The notes: generated from the letters alone by a model not told the origin. DNA of 6,749 nucleotides from Clostridia bacterium (GCA_017382615.1 JAFNZX010000246.1:1-6749); one strand, 5' to 3'. Counted from the first letter of the stretch, positions 1 through 6,067 are shown. A program made the numbers and translations.

Positions 1-15
1 CCCGCAGTACAAAAC

Positions 16-53
16 AAAAAGGAAGCTACTTTGTATAAGTAACTTCCTTTTTT
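16..53 (+). terminator. Bidirectional rho-independent terminator of an upstream gene
   Basis: GGAAGCTACT (21-30) pairs with AGTAACTTCC (38-47) around a 7-base loop, with one C/A mismatch. The stem is flanked by an A-run at 16-20 and a T-run at 48-53, which also pair. With A and T runs on both sides it can terminate transcription from either direction. It presumably ends a gene lying left of the window. Bases 1-15 are too few to assign to anything. Confidence 0.8.
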
Positions 54-60
54 ACATTGA

Positions 61-315
61 GGTAATTCTCACCGTTCTTTTTTGTGCAAGGAGGCGCAAA
101 AAAGAACCAAAAAACGCCGTATAAGAGGTTTCGCGCCTGCGGGCGCGACCAAGGGCTGCGCTCAGGTTGAGTTTTAGATGTTGGACTTCGCAGAAGTCCA
201 GCATCAGGGTGGCGTCAGAAATACTCGAAAGCAAAAAGACATTCACACGCCACCATGCTTTTCTGAAAAAGGCGACGCGAAAACTTTCAAGAGGACTTTT
301 TTCAAATTTGTGCAA
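61..315. repeat. GC-rich multi-hairpin intergenic repeat element
   Basis: This 250-base stretch between a terminator and a promoter is dense in inverted repeats. A 14-bp stem, 74-87 with 94-107 (one G-T wobble), closes on a 6-base loop AAGGAG. A 6-bp GC stem, 132-137 with 142-147, has loop TGCG. A 13-bp stem, 177-189 with 193-205 (one wobble), has loop GCA. GGTGGCGT (208-215) pairs with ACGCCACC (247-254), and GCAT/ATGC (201-204, 255-258) extends it, competing with the 13-bp stem. From memory it resembles repeats scattered through Clostridia genomes, but only one copy lies in this window, so its repeat status is inferred. Boundaries are approximate. The minus-strand open frame over 52-321 is a by-product of the repeat, with no ribosome binding site or recognisable domain. 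Confidence 0.55.
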
Positions 316-321
316 AAACAT

Positions 322-350
322 TTGACAAAAGGGAAATCTTATGCTATAAT
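322..350 (+). promoter_or_regulatory. Sigma-A promoter of the DUF512-der-obg-ppa operon
   Basis: A perfect -35 box TTGACA (322-327) and perfect -10 box TATAAT (345-350) are separated by exactly 17 bases, with an extended -10 TGC at 342-344. This is close to the strongest possible vegetative promoter, fitting a constitutive ribosome-assembly operon. Transcription should start near 356-358, leaving about 40 bases of leader. A 5-bp hairpin (GATTA 356-360 with TAATC 366-370) would sit at the very 5' end of the RNA. Confidence 0.92.
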
Positions 351-383
351 ATCATGATTAGAGTATAATCTATAACTATGCCC

Positions 384-392
384 AAAGGAGGG
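384..392 (+). promoter_or_regulatory. Ribosome binding site that decides the DUF512 gene start
   Basis: AAAGGAGGG is a near-perfect anti-SD match. In-frame ATGs occur at 378, 393 and 399. The one at 378 lies upstream of this site and the one at 393 touches it. Only ATG 399 sits at a normal distance (7 bases after GGAGG), so 399 is taken as the start. Confidence 0.85.
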
Positions 393-398
393 ATGAGA

Positions 399-1721
399 AT
401 GGTTACCATCACGGGCGTGGAAAAGGGAAGCCGTGCCGCGCGACACGGTGTGCAGGCAGGAGATATTCTGATTTCGATCAACGGACGCGAAATTCGTGAC
501 GTGCTGGATTACCGTTTCCACCTTGCCAATACCACGGTCGAGCTTGTGCTGCACCGCGGAGCGGAGCTTGTCAACGTGACCTTGCATAAGCACGAATACG
601 ACGATATCGGTCTGGATTTTGAAACACCGCTCATGGATAAAAAGCAGCGTTGCGAGAATAAATGCATTTTCTGTTTTATCGATCAGCTGCCGGGTGGCAT
701 GCGCGAAACGCTGTATTTCAAGGATGACGATTCAAGACTTTCCTTCTTGCACGGCAACTACATCACGCTGACCAATATGCATGAGCGCGACATTGATCGC
801 ATTATCGAAATGCACATCAGCCCCGTCAATATTTCGGTGCATACCACCAATCCCGACTTGCGCTGCTTTATGCTGCATAATAAGCGCGCGGGCGAGGTGC
901 TTTCCTATATGCGCCGCCTTGCTGACGCAGGCATTACGCTGTGCGGACAGATCGTGCTGTGCCGCGGTATCAATGACGGTGCGGAGCTTGACCGTTCGCT
1001 TGCCGACCTCAAAGCCCTCTATCCCGCCATGTCCTCGGTCTCCATCGTGCCTGCGGGACTTACGCGCTACCGTGACAAGCTTTACGAGCTGACCCCCTAT
1101 ACCCCCGAGGAGAGCGCACGCATCATTGAGCAGGTCAACCGCGTTGGGGATGAATGCGAGCGCGAATTCGGCAAGCGCATATTCTGCTGTGCCGACGAGC
1201 TGTATCTGAGCGCAGGATTACCTTTGCCGGATGAAGCCTATTACGGTGACTACGACCAGATCGAAAACGGCGTGGGTATGATCACCTCGCTGTGCTCGGA
1301 GGTTGCCACCGAGCTGGAGTATGCAGAAGAATACCGCGAAAAATTCAAAGCTCCCAGACGCGTCAGCATTGCTACGGGCGTGGCTGCTTACGATACCGTT
1401 TGTAAGCTATCTGAGCAGCTGGAATGCCGTTTTGACGGCTTGCAGGTAAACGTGTACCGCATAATCAATCATTTCTTTGGAGAAACCATTACCGTTGCAG
1501 GACTTCTGACCGGTAAGGATATTTCCGAGCAGCTTGCGTGCAAGGACCTTGGCGATTGTCTGCTTATCCCCGAAAACGCTTTGCGCGCAGGGGAGGAGAC
1601 CTTGCTGGACGATATGACCGTGCCGCAGCTTTCGAAAATACTTGGGGTGCCCGTTTGCCCCTCTGCAAATGACGGTGTCGGCTTTATTGAGTCGATACTT
1701 GGCATAAAATTGTGTGACTAA
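399..1721 (+). CDS. PDZ and radical-SAM-type DUF512 family protein
   Basis: A 440-residue cytoplasmic protein of the DUF512 family (a putative Fe-S oxidoreductase). Residues 1-65 form a PDZ-like domain (GVQAGDILISING at about 17-29). Next comes a radical-SAM-style cluster motif CENKCIFC with cysteines 85, 89 and 92 (CX3CX2C), expected to hold a 4Fe-4S cluster. The C-terminal DUF512 part carries the family's conserved stretches ADELYLSAG (265-273), QIENGVGM (287-294), ITVAGLLTG (364-372) and LLDDMT. The length is normal and nothing is missing. It is the first gene of the operon; its stop codon overlaps the ribosome binding site of der, so the two are translated closely together. Neighbourhood with der is common in Firmicutes, but substrate and reaction are not established. 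The family call is firm; function is unknown. An upstream ATG at 378 would add seven residues but has no suitable ribosome binding site. Confidence 0.93.
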   Translation: MVTITGVEKGSRAARHGVQAGDILISINGREIRDVLDYRFHLANTTVELVLHRGAELVNVTLHKHEYDDIGLDFETPLMDKKQRCENKCIFCFIDQLPGGMRETLYFKDDDSRLSFLHGNYITLTNMHERDIDRIIEMHISPVNISVHTTNPDLRCFMLHNKRAGEVLSYMRRLADAGITLCGQIVLCRGINDGAELDRSLADLKALYPAMSSVSIVPAGLTRYRDKLYELTPYTPEESARIIEQVNRVGDECEREFGKRIFCCADELYLSAGLPLPDEAYYGDYDQIENGVGMITSLCSEVATELEYAEEYREKFKAPRRVSIATGVAAYDTVCKLSEQLECRFDGLQVNVYRIINHFFGETITVAGLLTGKDISEQLACKDLGDCLLIPENALRAGEETLLDDMTVPQLSKILGVPVCPSANDGVGFIESILGIKLCD

Positions 1722-1735
1722 AGGAGAAAATACAG

Positions 1736-3067
1736 ATGTCTAAACCTGTGATTGCCATCGTGGGTCGCCCCAACGTGGGAAAATCGACCCTGTTTAATAA
1801 ATTGATCGGCGAGCGTCGCTCCATTGTGGAGGATATCCCCGGCGTGACCCGTGACCGTATTTACGGTGAGACCGAATGGAGAGGCAGAAGATTTGCCATC
1901 ATTGATACCGGCGGTATCGAGCCTAAAACCGATGATATTATTCTTTCCCAGATGAAAACGCAGGCGCAGGTCGCAATCGACGACGCAGACGTGATCGTTT
2001 TCATGTGTGACGTGCGTACGGGACTGACCGCCAGCGACCGTGATATCGCAGTTATGCTCAAGCGTTCGGGAAAGCCTATCGTGCCTTGCATTAACAAGTG
2101 CGACCGCATCGGTGATCTCCCTTACGAATTTTATGAGTTCTATGAGCTTGGCTTTGCTTGCGACCCCATTGCCGTATCCTCCATTCACGGTACGGGCTCG
2201 GGTGATTTGCTGGATGCCTGCATGGATGCGCTTGGCGAGTGGGACGACTCCGAGGAAGAGGACGACAGCATCAAGGTTGCCGTTATCGGTAAGCCCAACG
2301 CGGGCAAATCCTCTATCATCAATCGCTTTATCGGTCAGGAGCGCATGATCGTATCCGATATTGCTGGCACGACGCGTGACGCGGTGGATACAAGAGTAGA
2401 GAATGACTACGGTAAGTTTACCTTTATCGATACCGCCGGCATTCGCCGTCAGGCAAAGATCGACGATAAGATCGAAAAATACAGTGTGCTGCGTGCACAT
2501 ATGGCTGTGGAGCGTGCCGACGTGTGTCTTTTGATGATTGACGCTTCCACCGGTATTACCGAGCAGGACGAAAAGATTGCGGGTATTGCGCACGAGGCGG
2601 GCAAGGCAACCATTATCGTGGTGAATAAGTGGGATGCCATTGAAAAGGATAACAACACGGTTAAGCAGTATACCGATAAGATCCGAACTGCGCTGGCATA
2701 TATGCCCTACGCGCCCATTGTGTTCGTTTCTGCCAAGACCGGACAGCGCATTCCCAACATTTACGAGCACATCAATTACGTGCACAATCAGGCAAATATG
2801 CGTGTCTCGACCGGTATGCTCAACGACGTGCTCTCCGAAGCGACCATGCGCACGCAGCCTCCCACGGATAAGGGCAGAAGACTCAAGATTTATTATATGA
2901 CGCAGATCAGCGTAGCTCCCCCTACCTTCGTCATCTTCTGCAACAACATTGAGTTGTTCCACTATTCGTATCAAAGATATCTGGAAAACTGCCTGCGTGA
3001 TACCTTTGGCTTCCGCGGCACGCCCATCAAGCTCATCATTCGTCAGAAGGGCGACGACAAGGTCTGA
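1736..3067 (+). CDS. der: Ribosome-assembly GTPase Der (EngA), two tandem G domains
   Basis: Der is an essential GTPase that binds the 50S ribosomal subunit late in its maturation. The 443-residue product has the diagnostic double G-domain layout. G domain 1 has the P-loop GRPNVGKST (10-18), DTGG (57-60) and NKCD (120-123). An acidic linker at about 171-177 (DSEEEDD) leads to G domain 2, with GKPNAGKSS (185-193), GTTRD (211-215), DTAG (232-235), NKWD (297-300) and SAKTG (332-336). A C-terminal KH-like RNA-binding domain covers about 350-443 and ends in a basic stretch (LIIRQKGDDKV). Length matches the family. ATG 1736 follows an AAAGGAG site (1720-1726) that overlaps the stop of the upstream gene, with a gap of only 14 bases. 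No internal promoter is visible, so it is read from the promoter at 322-350. Confidence 0.98.
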   Translation: MSKPVIAIVGRPNVGKSTLFNKLIGERRSIVEDIPGVTRDRIYGETEWRGRRFAIIDTGGIEPKTDDIILSQMKTQAQVAIDDADVIVFMCDVRTGLTASDRDIAVMLKRSGKPIVPCINKCDRIGDLPYEFYEFYELGFACDPIAVSSIHGTGSGDLLDACMDALGEWDDSEEEDDSIKVAVIGKPNAGKSSIINRFIGQERMIVSDIAGTTRDAVDTRVENDYGKFTFIDTAGIRRQAKIDDKIEKYSVLRAHMAVERADVCLLMIDASTGITEQDEKIAGIAHEAGKATIIVVNKWDAIEKDNNTVKQYTDKIRTALAYMPYAPIVFVSAKTGQRIPNIYEHINYVHNQANMRVSTGMLNDVLSEATMRTQPPTDKGRRLKIYYMTQISVAPPTFVIFCNNIELFHYSYQRYLENCLRDTFGFRGTPIKLIIRQKGDDKV

Positions 3068-3085
3068 TTTTGAAAGGATTTTACT

Positions 3086-4366
3086 ATGTTTATAGATAAC
3101 GTAAAGGTTTACCTCAAGGCAGGGGACGGCGGCAACGGTGCCGTGTCCTTCCGCCGTGAAAAATACGTAGCCGCAGGCGGCCCCGACGGTGGGGATGGCG
3201 GTAAGGGCGGTAACGTGGTGTTCCGCGTGGATACGGGAGCAAATACGCTGCTTGCTTTCCGCTATCAGCGCAAGTTCATTGCCGAGCGCGGCGGTGACGG
3301 CAAGGGCGCGAAGTGCCACGGTGCTACCGGTCAGGACGCCGTTGTGCTCGTGCCCCCCGGAACATTGATCAAGGACGTGGAGACCGGTAAGATTATCCAC
3401 GATATGTCCGAGAACGACGGCGCGGACTTTATCTGCTGCCGCGGCGGTAAGGGCGGCTGGGGCAATAAGCATTTTGCAACGCCCACAAGACAAGTTCCCA
3501 TGTTTGCCAAGAACGGCACGCGCGGTCAGGAAAAAGAGGTGCTGCTTGAGCTCAAGATGCTTGCAGACGTAGGCTTGATCGGCTATCCCAGCGTGGGTAA
3601 GTCGTCGATCTTAGCGCGCATCAGCTCGGCAAAGCCCAAGATTGCGGACTATCACTTTACCACGCTTTCTCCCAATCTGGGCGTGGTCAGCACGGGCGGC
3701 GAGAGCGGCTTTGTGGCTGCGGATATTCCCGGACTCATCGAGGGCGCGGCTGACGGTGCAGGTCTTGGACATGCATTCCTTCGCCACGTAGACCGCTGCA
3801 GACTGCTTTTGCACGTTGTAGACGTTGCGGGTGTGGAATACAGAGATCCCATTGAGGACATCAAGACCATCAACTATGAGCTTGCGCGTTATTCGCCCGA
3901 GCTTGCATCCCGTCCGCAGATCATCATTGCCAATAAGATCGATGTGCTTGATCCCGAGCAGGTGGACGTAGAGGCGTTTGAGGCGTTTGTCAAGGAGAAC
4001 GGCTGGGAGCTTATGTACGTGTCTGCCGCAACGGGGCAGGGACTGAACGAAATGATCCGCCGCGTGGCTGACCGCTTGGTCGATCTGCCGCCCATGACGA
4101 TTTACGCAGCAGAGTACGCAGAGGAGGACGCATACGTTGGCGGCGGTAAGGATACCACCATCACCTATGACCACGGCGTGTATTACGTGGAGGGCGAGTG
4201 GCTGTATAATCTGATGGGTACCATCAATTTCAGCGACTACGAATCTCTCAACTACTTCCAGAAGGTACTGCAAAAGAGCGGTGTCTTTGAGGCACTGGAG
4301 CAAAAGGGCTGCCGCGACGGCAACACCGTTTGCATTTACGATTTTGAGTTTGACTATATCAAATAA
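3086..4366 (+). CDS. obg: GTPase Obg (CgtA), 50S subunit maturation
   Basis: Obg is a slow GTPase that binds the 50S subunit and ppGpp, linking ribosome assembly to nutritional stress. The 426-residue product shows the three expected parts. The N-terminal glycine-rich Obg fold (1-158) includes GGDGGKGG motifs at about 35-42 and RGGKGGWGN at 119-127. The G domain has GYPSVGKSS (166-174), FTT switch I (191-193), DIPGLIEGA (213-221), NKID (283-286) and SAATG (313-317). The C-terminal OCT domain (about 355-426) ends in the typical VCIYDFEFDYIK. Everything needed for activity is present. It lies 18 bases after der, with AAAGGA at 3073-3078 placed 7 bases before the ATG. In many Firmicutes obg sits beside rplU and rpmA; here it is coupled to der instead. 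Confidence 0.98.
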   Translation: MFIDNVKVYLKAGDGGNGAVSFRREKYVAAGGPDGGDGGKGGNVVFRVDTGANTLLAFRYQRKFIAERGGDGKGAKCHGATGQDAVVLVPPGTLIKDVETGKIIHDMSENDGADFICCRGGKGGWGNKHFATPTRQVPMFAKNGTRGQEKEVLLELKMLADVGLIGYPSVGKSSILARISSAKPKIADYHFTTLSPNLGVVSTGGESGFVAADIPGLIEGAADGAGLGHAFLRHVDRCRLLLHVVDVAGVEYRDPIEDIKTINYELARYSPELASRPQIIIANKIDVLDPEQVDVEAFEAFVKENGWELMYVSAATGQGLNEMIRRVADRLVDLPPMTIYAAEYAEEDAYVGGGKDTTITYDHGVYYVEGEWLYNLMGTINFSDYESLNYFQKVLQKSGVFEALEQKGCRDGNTVCIYDFEFDYIK

Positions 4367-4384
4367 TTTCTGCAAAATGATTTG

Positions 4385-4390
4385 AGGAGG
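4385..4390 (+). promoter_or_regulatory. Ribosome binding site setting the pyrophosphatase start
   Basis: A perfect AGGAGG lies 6 bases before ATG 4397. An in-frame TTG at 4382 lies upstream of this site and would place it inside the coding region, so the shorter start is preferred. The 30-base gap after obg holds no terminator or promoter. Confidence 0.85.
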
Positions 4391-4396
4391 CAATTT

Positions 4397-4948
4397 ATGA
4401 ATATCTGGCATGATATTGATCCCGCAGAGATCACCCCCGAGAAGTTTACGGGTGTTATTGAAATCCCCAAGGGCAGTAAATGCAAATACGAAATGGACAA
4501 AAAGACGGGACTTTGCCGCCTGGACAGAATTTTGTATACCGCAACGCACTATCCCGCAAACTATGGCTTTATCCCGCGCACCTTTGCGGACGACGGTGAC
4601 CCTCTGGACGTGCTGGTACTGTGCGACGAGCCTATCTACCCTATGACGCTGGTGGACGTATATCCGATCGGCGTAGTACGCATGATTGACGGCGGCAAGC
4701 TGGATGATAAAATCATCGCGCTGCCTTGCAACGACCCCACTTATCGCGACGTCAAATCTCTTGACGAGCTGCCCAGACACGTATTTGATGAAATTATGCA
4801 CTTCTTTACGGTGTATAAGCAGCTGGAGAACAAGCAGACCGCGGTGGAGCAGCTGCACAGTGCGCAGTCCGCAAAGCGCATTATCCAAGAGGCAATCGAT
4901 CAGTATAACAGGATGGAAGCCCGCGGTGATTTTGCGGGGCACACCTAA
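4397..4948 (+). CDS. ppa: Family I inorganic pyrophosphatase
   Basis: This soluble enzyme splits the pyrophosphate released by nucleic acid synthesis, tRNA charging and other activations, making those reactions irreversible. The 183-residue product has the family signature DGDPLDVLV (66-74), which holds the three metal-binding aspartates D66, D68 and D71. Aligning by eye to the E. coli enzyme, the other active-site residues are all present: E22, K30, E32, R44, Y52, Y56, D98, D103, K105, Y140 and K141. Length is typical for bacterial family I. Many Firmicutes use the unrelated family II (DHH) enzyme or a membrane pyrophosphatase instead, so this type is worth noting. It is the last gene of the operon and is followed at once by a terminator. 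ATG 4397 is chosen from the AGGAGG at 4385-4390. Confidence 0.97.
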   Translation: MNIWHDIDPAEITPEKFTGVIEIPKGSKCKYEMDKKTGLCRLDRILYTATHYPANYGFIPRTFADDGDPLDVLVLCDEPIYPMTLVDVYPIGVVRMIDGGKLDDKIIALPCNDPTYRDVKSLDELPRHVFDEIMHFFTVYKQLENKQTAVEQLHSAQSAKRIIQEAIDQYNRMEARGDFAGHT

Positions 4949-4958
4949 AAAAGAGAAG

Positions 4959-4987
4959 AACGGTAAGTATTGCGCTTGCCGTTTTTT
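4959..4987 (+). terminator. Rho-independent terminator of the operon
   Basis: AACGGTAAG (4959-4967) pairs with CTTGCCGTT (4975-4983), with one G-T wobble and loop 4968-4974. It is followed by a T-run (4982-4987, then CTTTT). The hairpin starts 10 bases after the pyrophosphatase stop codon and closes the four-gene transcript. Confidence 0.88.
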
Positions 4988-5010
4988 CTTTTGAAGTCGG
5001 AATAGCTGCT

Positions 5011-5032
5011 CCCGAGTGTCATTCTGCGTAGG
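5011..5032 (+). repeat. Remnant of the structured repeat, apparently internally deleted
   Basis: The first 12 bases, CCCGAGTGTCAT, match the left end of the full copy at 5044-5055. The last 10, TCTGCGTAGG (5023-5032), are identical to 5173-5182, at and just past the right end of that copy. The simplest reading is a copy that lost its whole structured middle, leaving the two ends joined. The match is short, so this remains an inference. Confidence 0.4.
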
Positions 5033-5041
5033 CGCACCGTC

Positions 5042-5175
5042 CCCCCGAGTGTCATCCTGAGCGAGTGTCGCGAAGCGACCGAGTCGAAGTTTTGCAAAGC
5101 GAAATCCGCAGCGTGCTGCAGGATGCAGCGGAGCAAAACCGCGAGCGCGACGTATGGAAGCGCGGAGCGGGATCT
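5042..5175 (+). repeat. Structured intergenic repeat, copy 1 (forward)
   Basis: The 134-base copy begins CCCCCGAGTGTCATCCTGAG and ends AGCGGGATCT; a second copy lies inverted at 5301-5428. It folds into a chain of hairpins: GTCGC (5067-5071) with GCGAC (5075-5079), loop GAA; then GTTTTGC (5089-5095) with GCAAAAC (5133-5139), enclosing GCTGCA (5115-5120) with TGCAGC (5124-5129); then CCGCG (5139-5143) with CGCGG (5161-5165). The GTGTCATCCTGAGCG core resembles widely scattered REP-like bacterial repeats. No protein-coding content or transposase is seen. It lies some 55 bases downstream of the operon terminator. Confidence 0.75.
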
Positions 5176-5300
5176 GCGTAGGTTTTGACACGCCGCCTGT
5201 AGAAGTTATATATGAGTGTAATCAGTAAGGGGCAAGTACGTGGGGATTGGCATGTATCAATAACAGTTCAAAGGCTAAAAGACATTGAGCTAACTTGCGG
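5176..5300. other. Spacer between the two inverted repeat copies, no gene seen
   Basis: This 125-base stretch is the loop of the large inverted repeat. It is less GC-rich than the flanking copies. It holds a perfect TTGACA (5185-5190) with an AT-rich TATATATG at 5207-5214 placed 16-18 bases later, a weak promoter candidate. A reading frame starting at 5212 runs into the repeat copy without a ribosome binding site and is not called. I recognise no RNA gene in it. Confidence 0.5.
5185..5213 (+). promoter_or_regulatory. Possible sigma-A promoter between the repeat copies
   Basis: The -35 box TTGACA (5185-5190) is perfect, but the -10 region is only TATATA (5207-5212, spacing 16) or ATATAT (5208-5213, spacing 17). 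A transcript from here would cross the second repeat copy and could reach the phosphatase gene. Weak evidence; it may be chance. Confidence 0.25.
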
Positions 5301-5428
5301 AGATCCCGCTGCGCGCTTACGCGCTTGCGGTTTTGCTCCGTTATGTTGCGGTGCAACCTCACTACGCAAAACTTCGACTCCGTTCGGTCGTTTTACGACC
5401 TCTCTCCGCTCAGGATGACACTCGGGGG
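5301..5428 (-). repeat. Structured intergenic repeat, copy 2 (inverted)
   Basis: Read on the minus strand this is a 128-base relative of 5042-5175. The two share 22 identical bases at one end (5407-5428 against 5042-5063) and AGCGGGATCT at the other. The hairpin chain is kept although the sequence differs: GGTCG (5386-5390) with CGACC (5396-5400); GTTTTGC (5330-5336) with GCAAAAC (5366-5372), enclosing GTTGC (5345-5349) with GCAAC (5353-5357); and GCGCG (5311-5315) with CGCGC (5320-5324). Stem conservation with different bases suggests that the fold matters. It ends 30 bases before the -35 box of the phosphatase promoter. Confidence 0.75.
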
Positions 5429-5458
5429 AAACTATGCGTATTCGTGAAAAAATATCTC

Positions 5459-5487
5459 TTGAAAACCTCCGCATCTTATGCTATAAT
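5459..5487 (+). promoter_or_regulatory. Sigma-A promoter of the phosphatase gene
   Basis: The -35 box TTGAAA (5459-5464) and -10 box TATAAT (5482-5487) are 17 bases apart, with an extended -10 TGC at 5479-5481. The block ATCTTATGCTATAATA is identical to that in the operon promoter (336-351). The start would be near 5494, giving a leader of about 20 bases that contains GGAGG (5502-5506). Confidence 0.88.
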
Positions 5488-5512
5488 AAAGAAAACGTCC
5501 CGGAGGTATCTC

Positions 5513-5980
5513 ATGACCCGTATTATGTTCGTTTGCCACGGCAACATCTGCCGCAGCCCCATGGCGGAATTCGTGCTCAAAAAAATGCTTTCGGAGCGGG
5601 GCATTGCCGACAGGTTCACGGTCGCATCCGGTGCCACCAGCACCGAGGAGATCCGGAACGGCGTGGGCAATCCCGTCTATCCGCCTGCCAAAGCCGAGCT
5701 TGCCAAGCATGGCATTTTTTGCGAAGGCAAGCGCGCTGTGCAGCTCTGCCGCGCCGATTATGAGAAATACGACCTGTTTATCGGCATGGACGCAGCCAAC
5801 ATCCGCAATATGCACCATATCCTTGGCGGTGACCCGCAGGGCAAGATCCGAAAGCTGATGGACTATACCTCCAAGGGCGGCGACGTTGCCGACCCGTGGT
5901 ACACACGCCGCTTTGACGTGACCTATGCCGACGTCAAGGCAGGCTGCGAGGGGCTGCTTTCAAAGCTGACTTATAAATAA
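5513..5980 (+). CDS. Low-molecular-weight protein tyrosine phosphatase
   Basis: A 155-residue cytoplasmic phosphatase that removes phosphate from protein tyrosine (in some Firmicutes, such as YwlE of Bacillus subtilis, from phospho-arginine). The active-site loop is CHGNICRS (8-15), with nucleophile C8 and R14 in the CX5R pattern. The general acid D127 lies in DPWY (127-130). C13 in the loop can form a protective disulfide with C8 in relatives, a known redox switch. Length is normal. ATG 5513 follows GGAGG (5502-5506) by 6 bases; the frame is open further upstream but runs back through the promoter and repeat, so longer starts are rejected. It has its own promoter and no tyrosine-kinase or arginine-kinase gene beside it, so which substrate it uses cannot be told here. 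No convincing terminator follows. Confidence 0.95.
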   Translation: MTRIMFVCHGNICRSPMAEFVLKKMLSERGIADRFTVASGATSTEEIRNGVGNPVYPPAKAELAKHGIFCEGKRAVQLCRADYEKYDLFIGMDAANIRNMHHILGGDPQGKIRKLMDYTSKGGDVADPWYTRRFDVTYADVKAGCEGLLSKLTYK

Positions 5981-5993
5981 TTTTTTGCAAATG

Positions 5994-6019
5994 TGAAACC
6001 TTTTTGAAAAAATGCTGTC
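5994..6019 (+). promoter_or_regulatory. ECF-sigma-like promoter upstream of the lipoprotein gene
   Basis: TGAAAC (5994-5999), followed by C and a T-run, is the classic -35 of extracytoplasmic-function sigma factors. TGTC (6016-6019) lies 16 bases later, where such promoters have CGTC or CGTA. No sigma-A pair with acceptable spacing is seen: TTGAAA (6004-6009) is only 12 bases from TATAGA (6022-6027). The start would be near 6027, leaving a leader of about 40 bases. The sigma factor gene is not in the window. Confidence 0.5.
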
Positions 6020-6067
6020 TTTATAGATAAGGGACGCATTGCTGAAGTATGAAAGGAGAATTTACAT

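Noticed and set aside
52..321. 89-codon minus-strand frame in the repeat element
   Set aside because: It coincides with the hairpin-rich repeat, has no credible ribosome binding site and shows no domain. Such frames are common by-products of GC-rich repeats.
364..369. Second TATAAT in the operon leader
   Set aside because: No -35 hexamer lies at a workable distance (341-346 is ATGCTA) and there is no extended -10 TG; it forms part of the small leader hairpin instead.
1718..3493. 591-residue open frame on the minus strand, antisense to der and obg
   Set aside because: It is in codon register with der and obg, so its stops could come only from sense UUA, CUA or UCA codons, which these genes avoid. 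Its translation has no recognisable domain, while the + strand encodes complete conserved proteins.
3611..5191. 526-residue open frame on the minus strand, antisense to obg and ppa
   Set aside because: Same cause as the frame above; it also runs through the terminator and repeat copy 1. It ends at a sense TTA leucine codon in obg.
5212..5418. 68-codon + strand frame between and into the repeat copies
   Set aside because: It has no ribosome binding site, and about half of it is the inverted repeat copy.
5011..5428. CRISPR array or insertion sequence
   Set aside because: The repeats are few, long, inverted rather than regularly spaced in one direction, and there is no transposase, Cas gene or target-site duplication visible.
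5333..5512. Longer N-terminus for the tyrosine phosphatase
   Set aside because: It would translate the repeat, the -35/-10 promoter and the ribosome binding site. Family members begin only a few residues before the CX5R loop, as ATG 5513 gives.
5980..6013. Possible terminator after the phosphatase
   Set aside because: The only pairing is ATTTTTT with AAAAAAT, seven A-T pairs around a long loop and without a following T-run. It also overlaps the ECF-like promoter.
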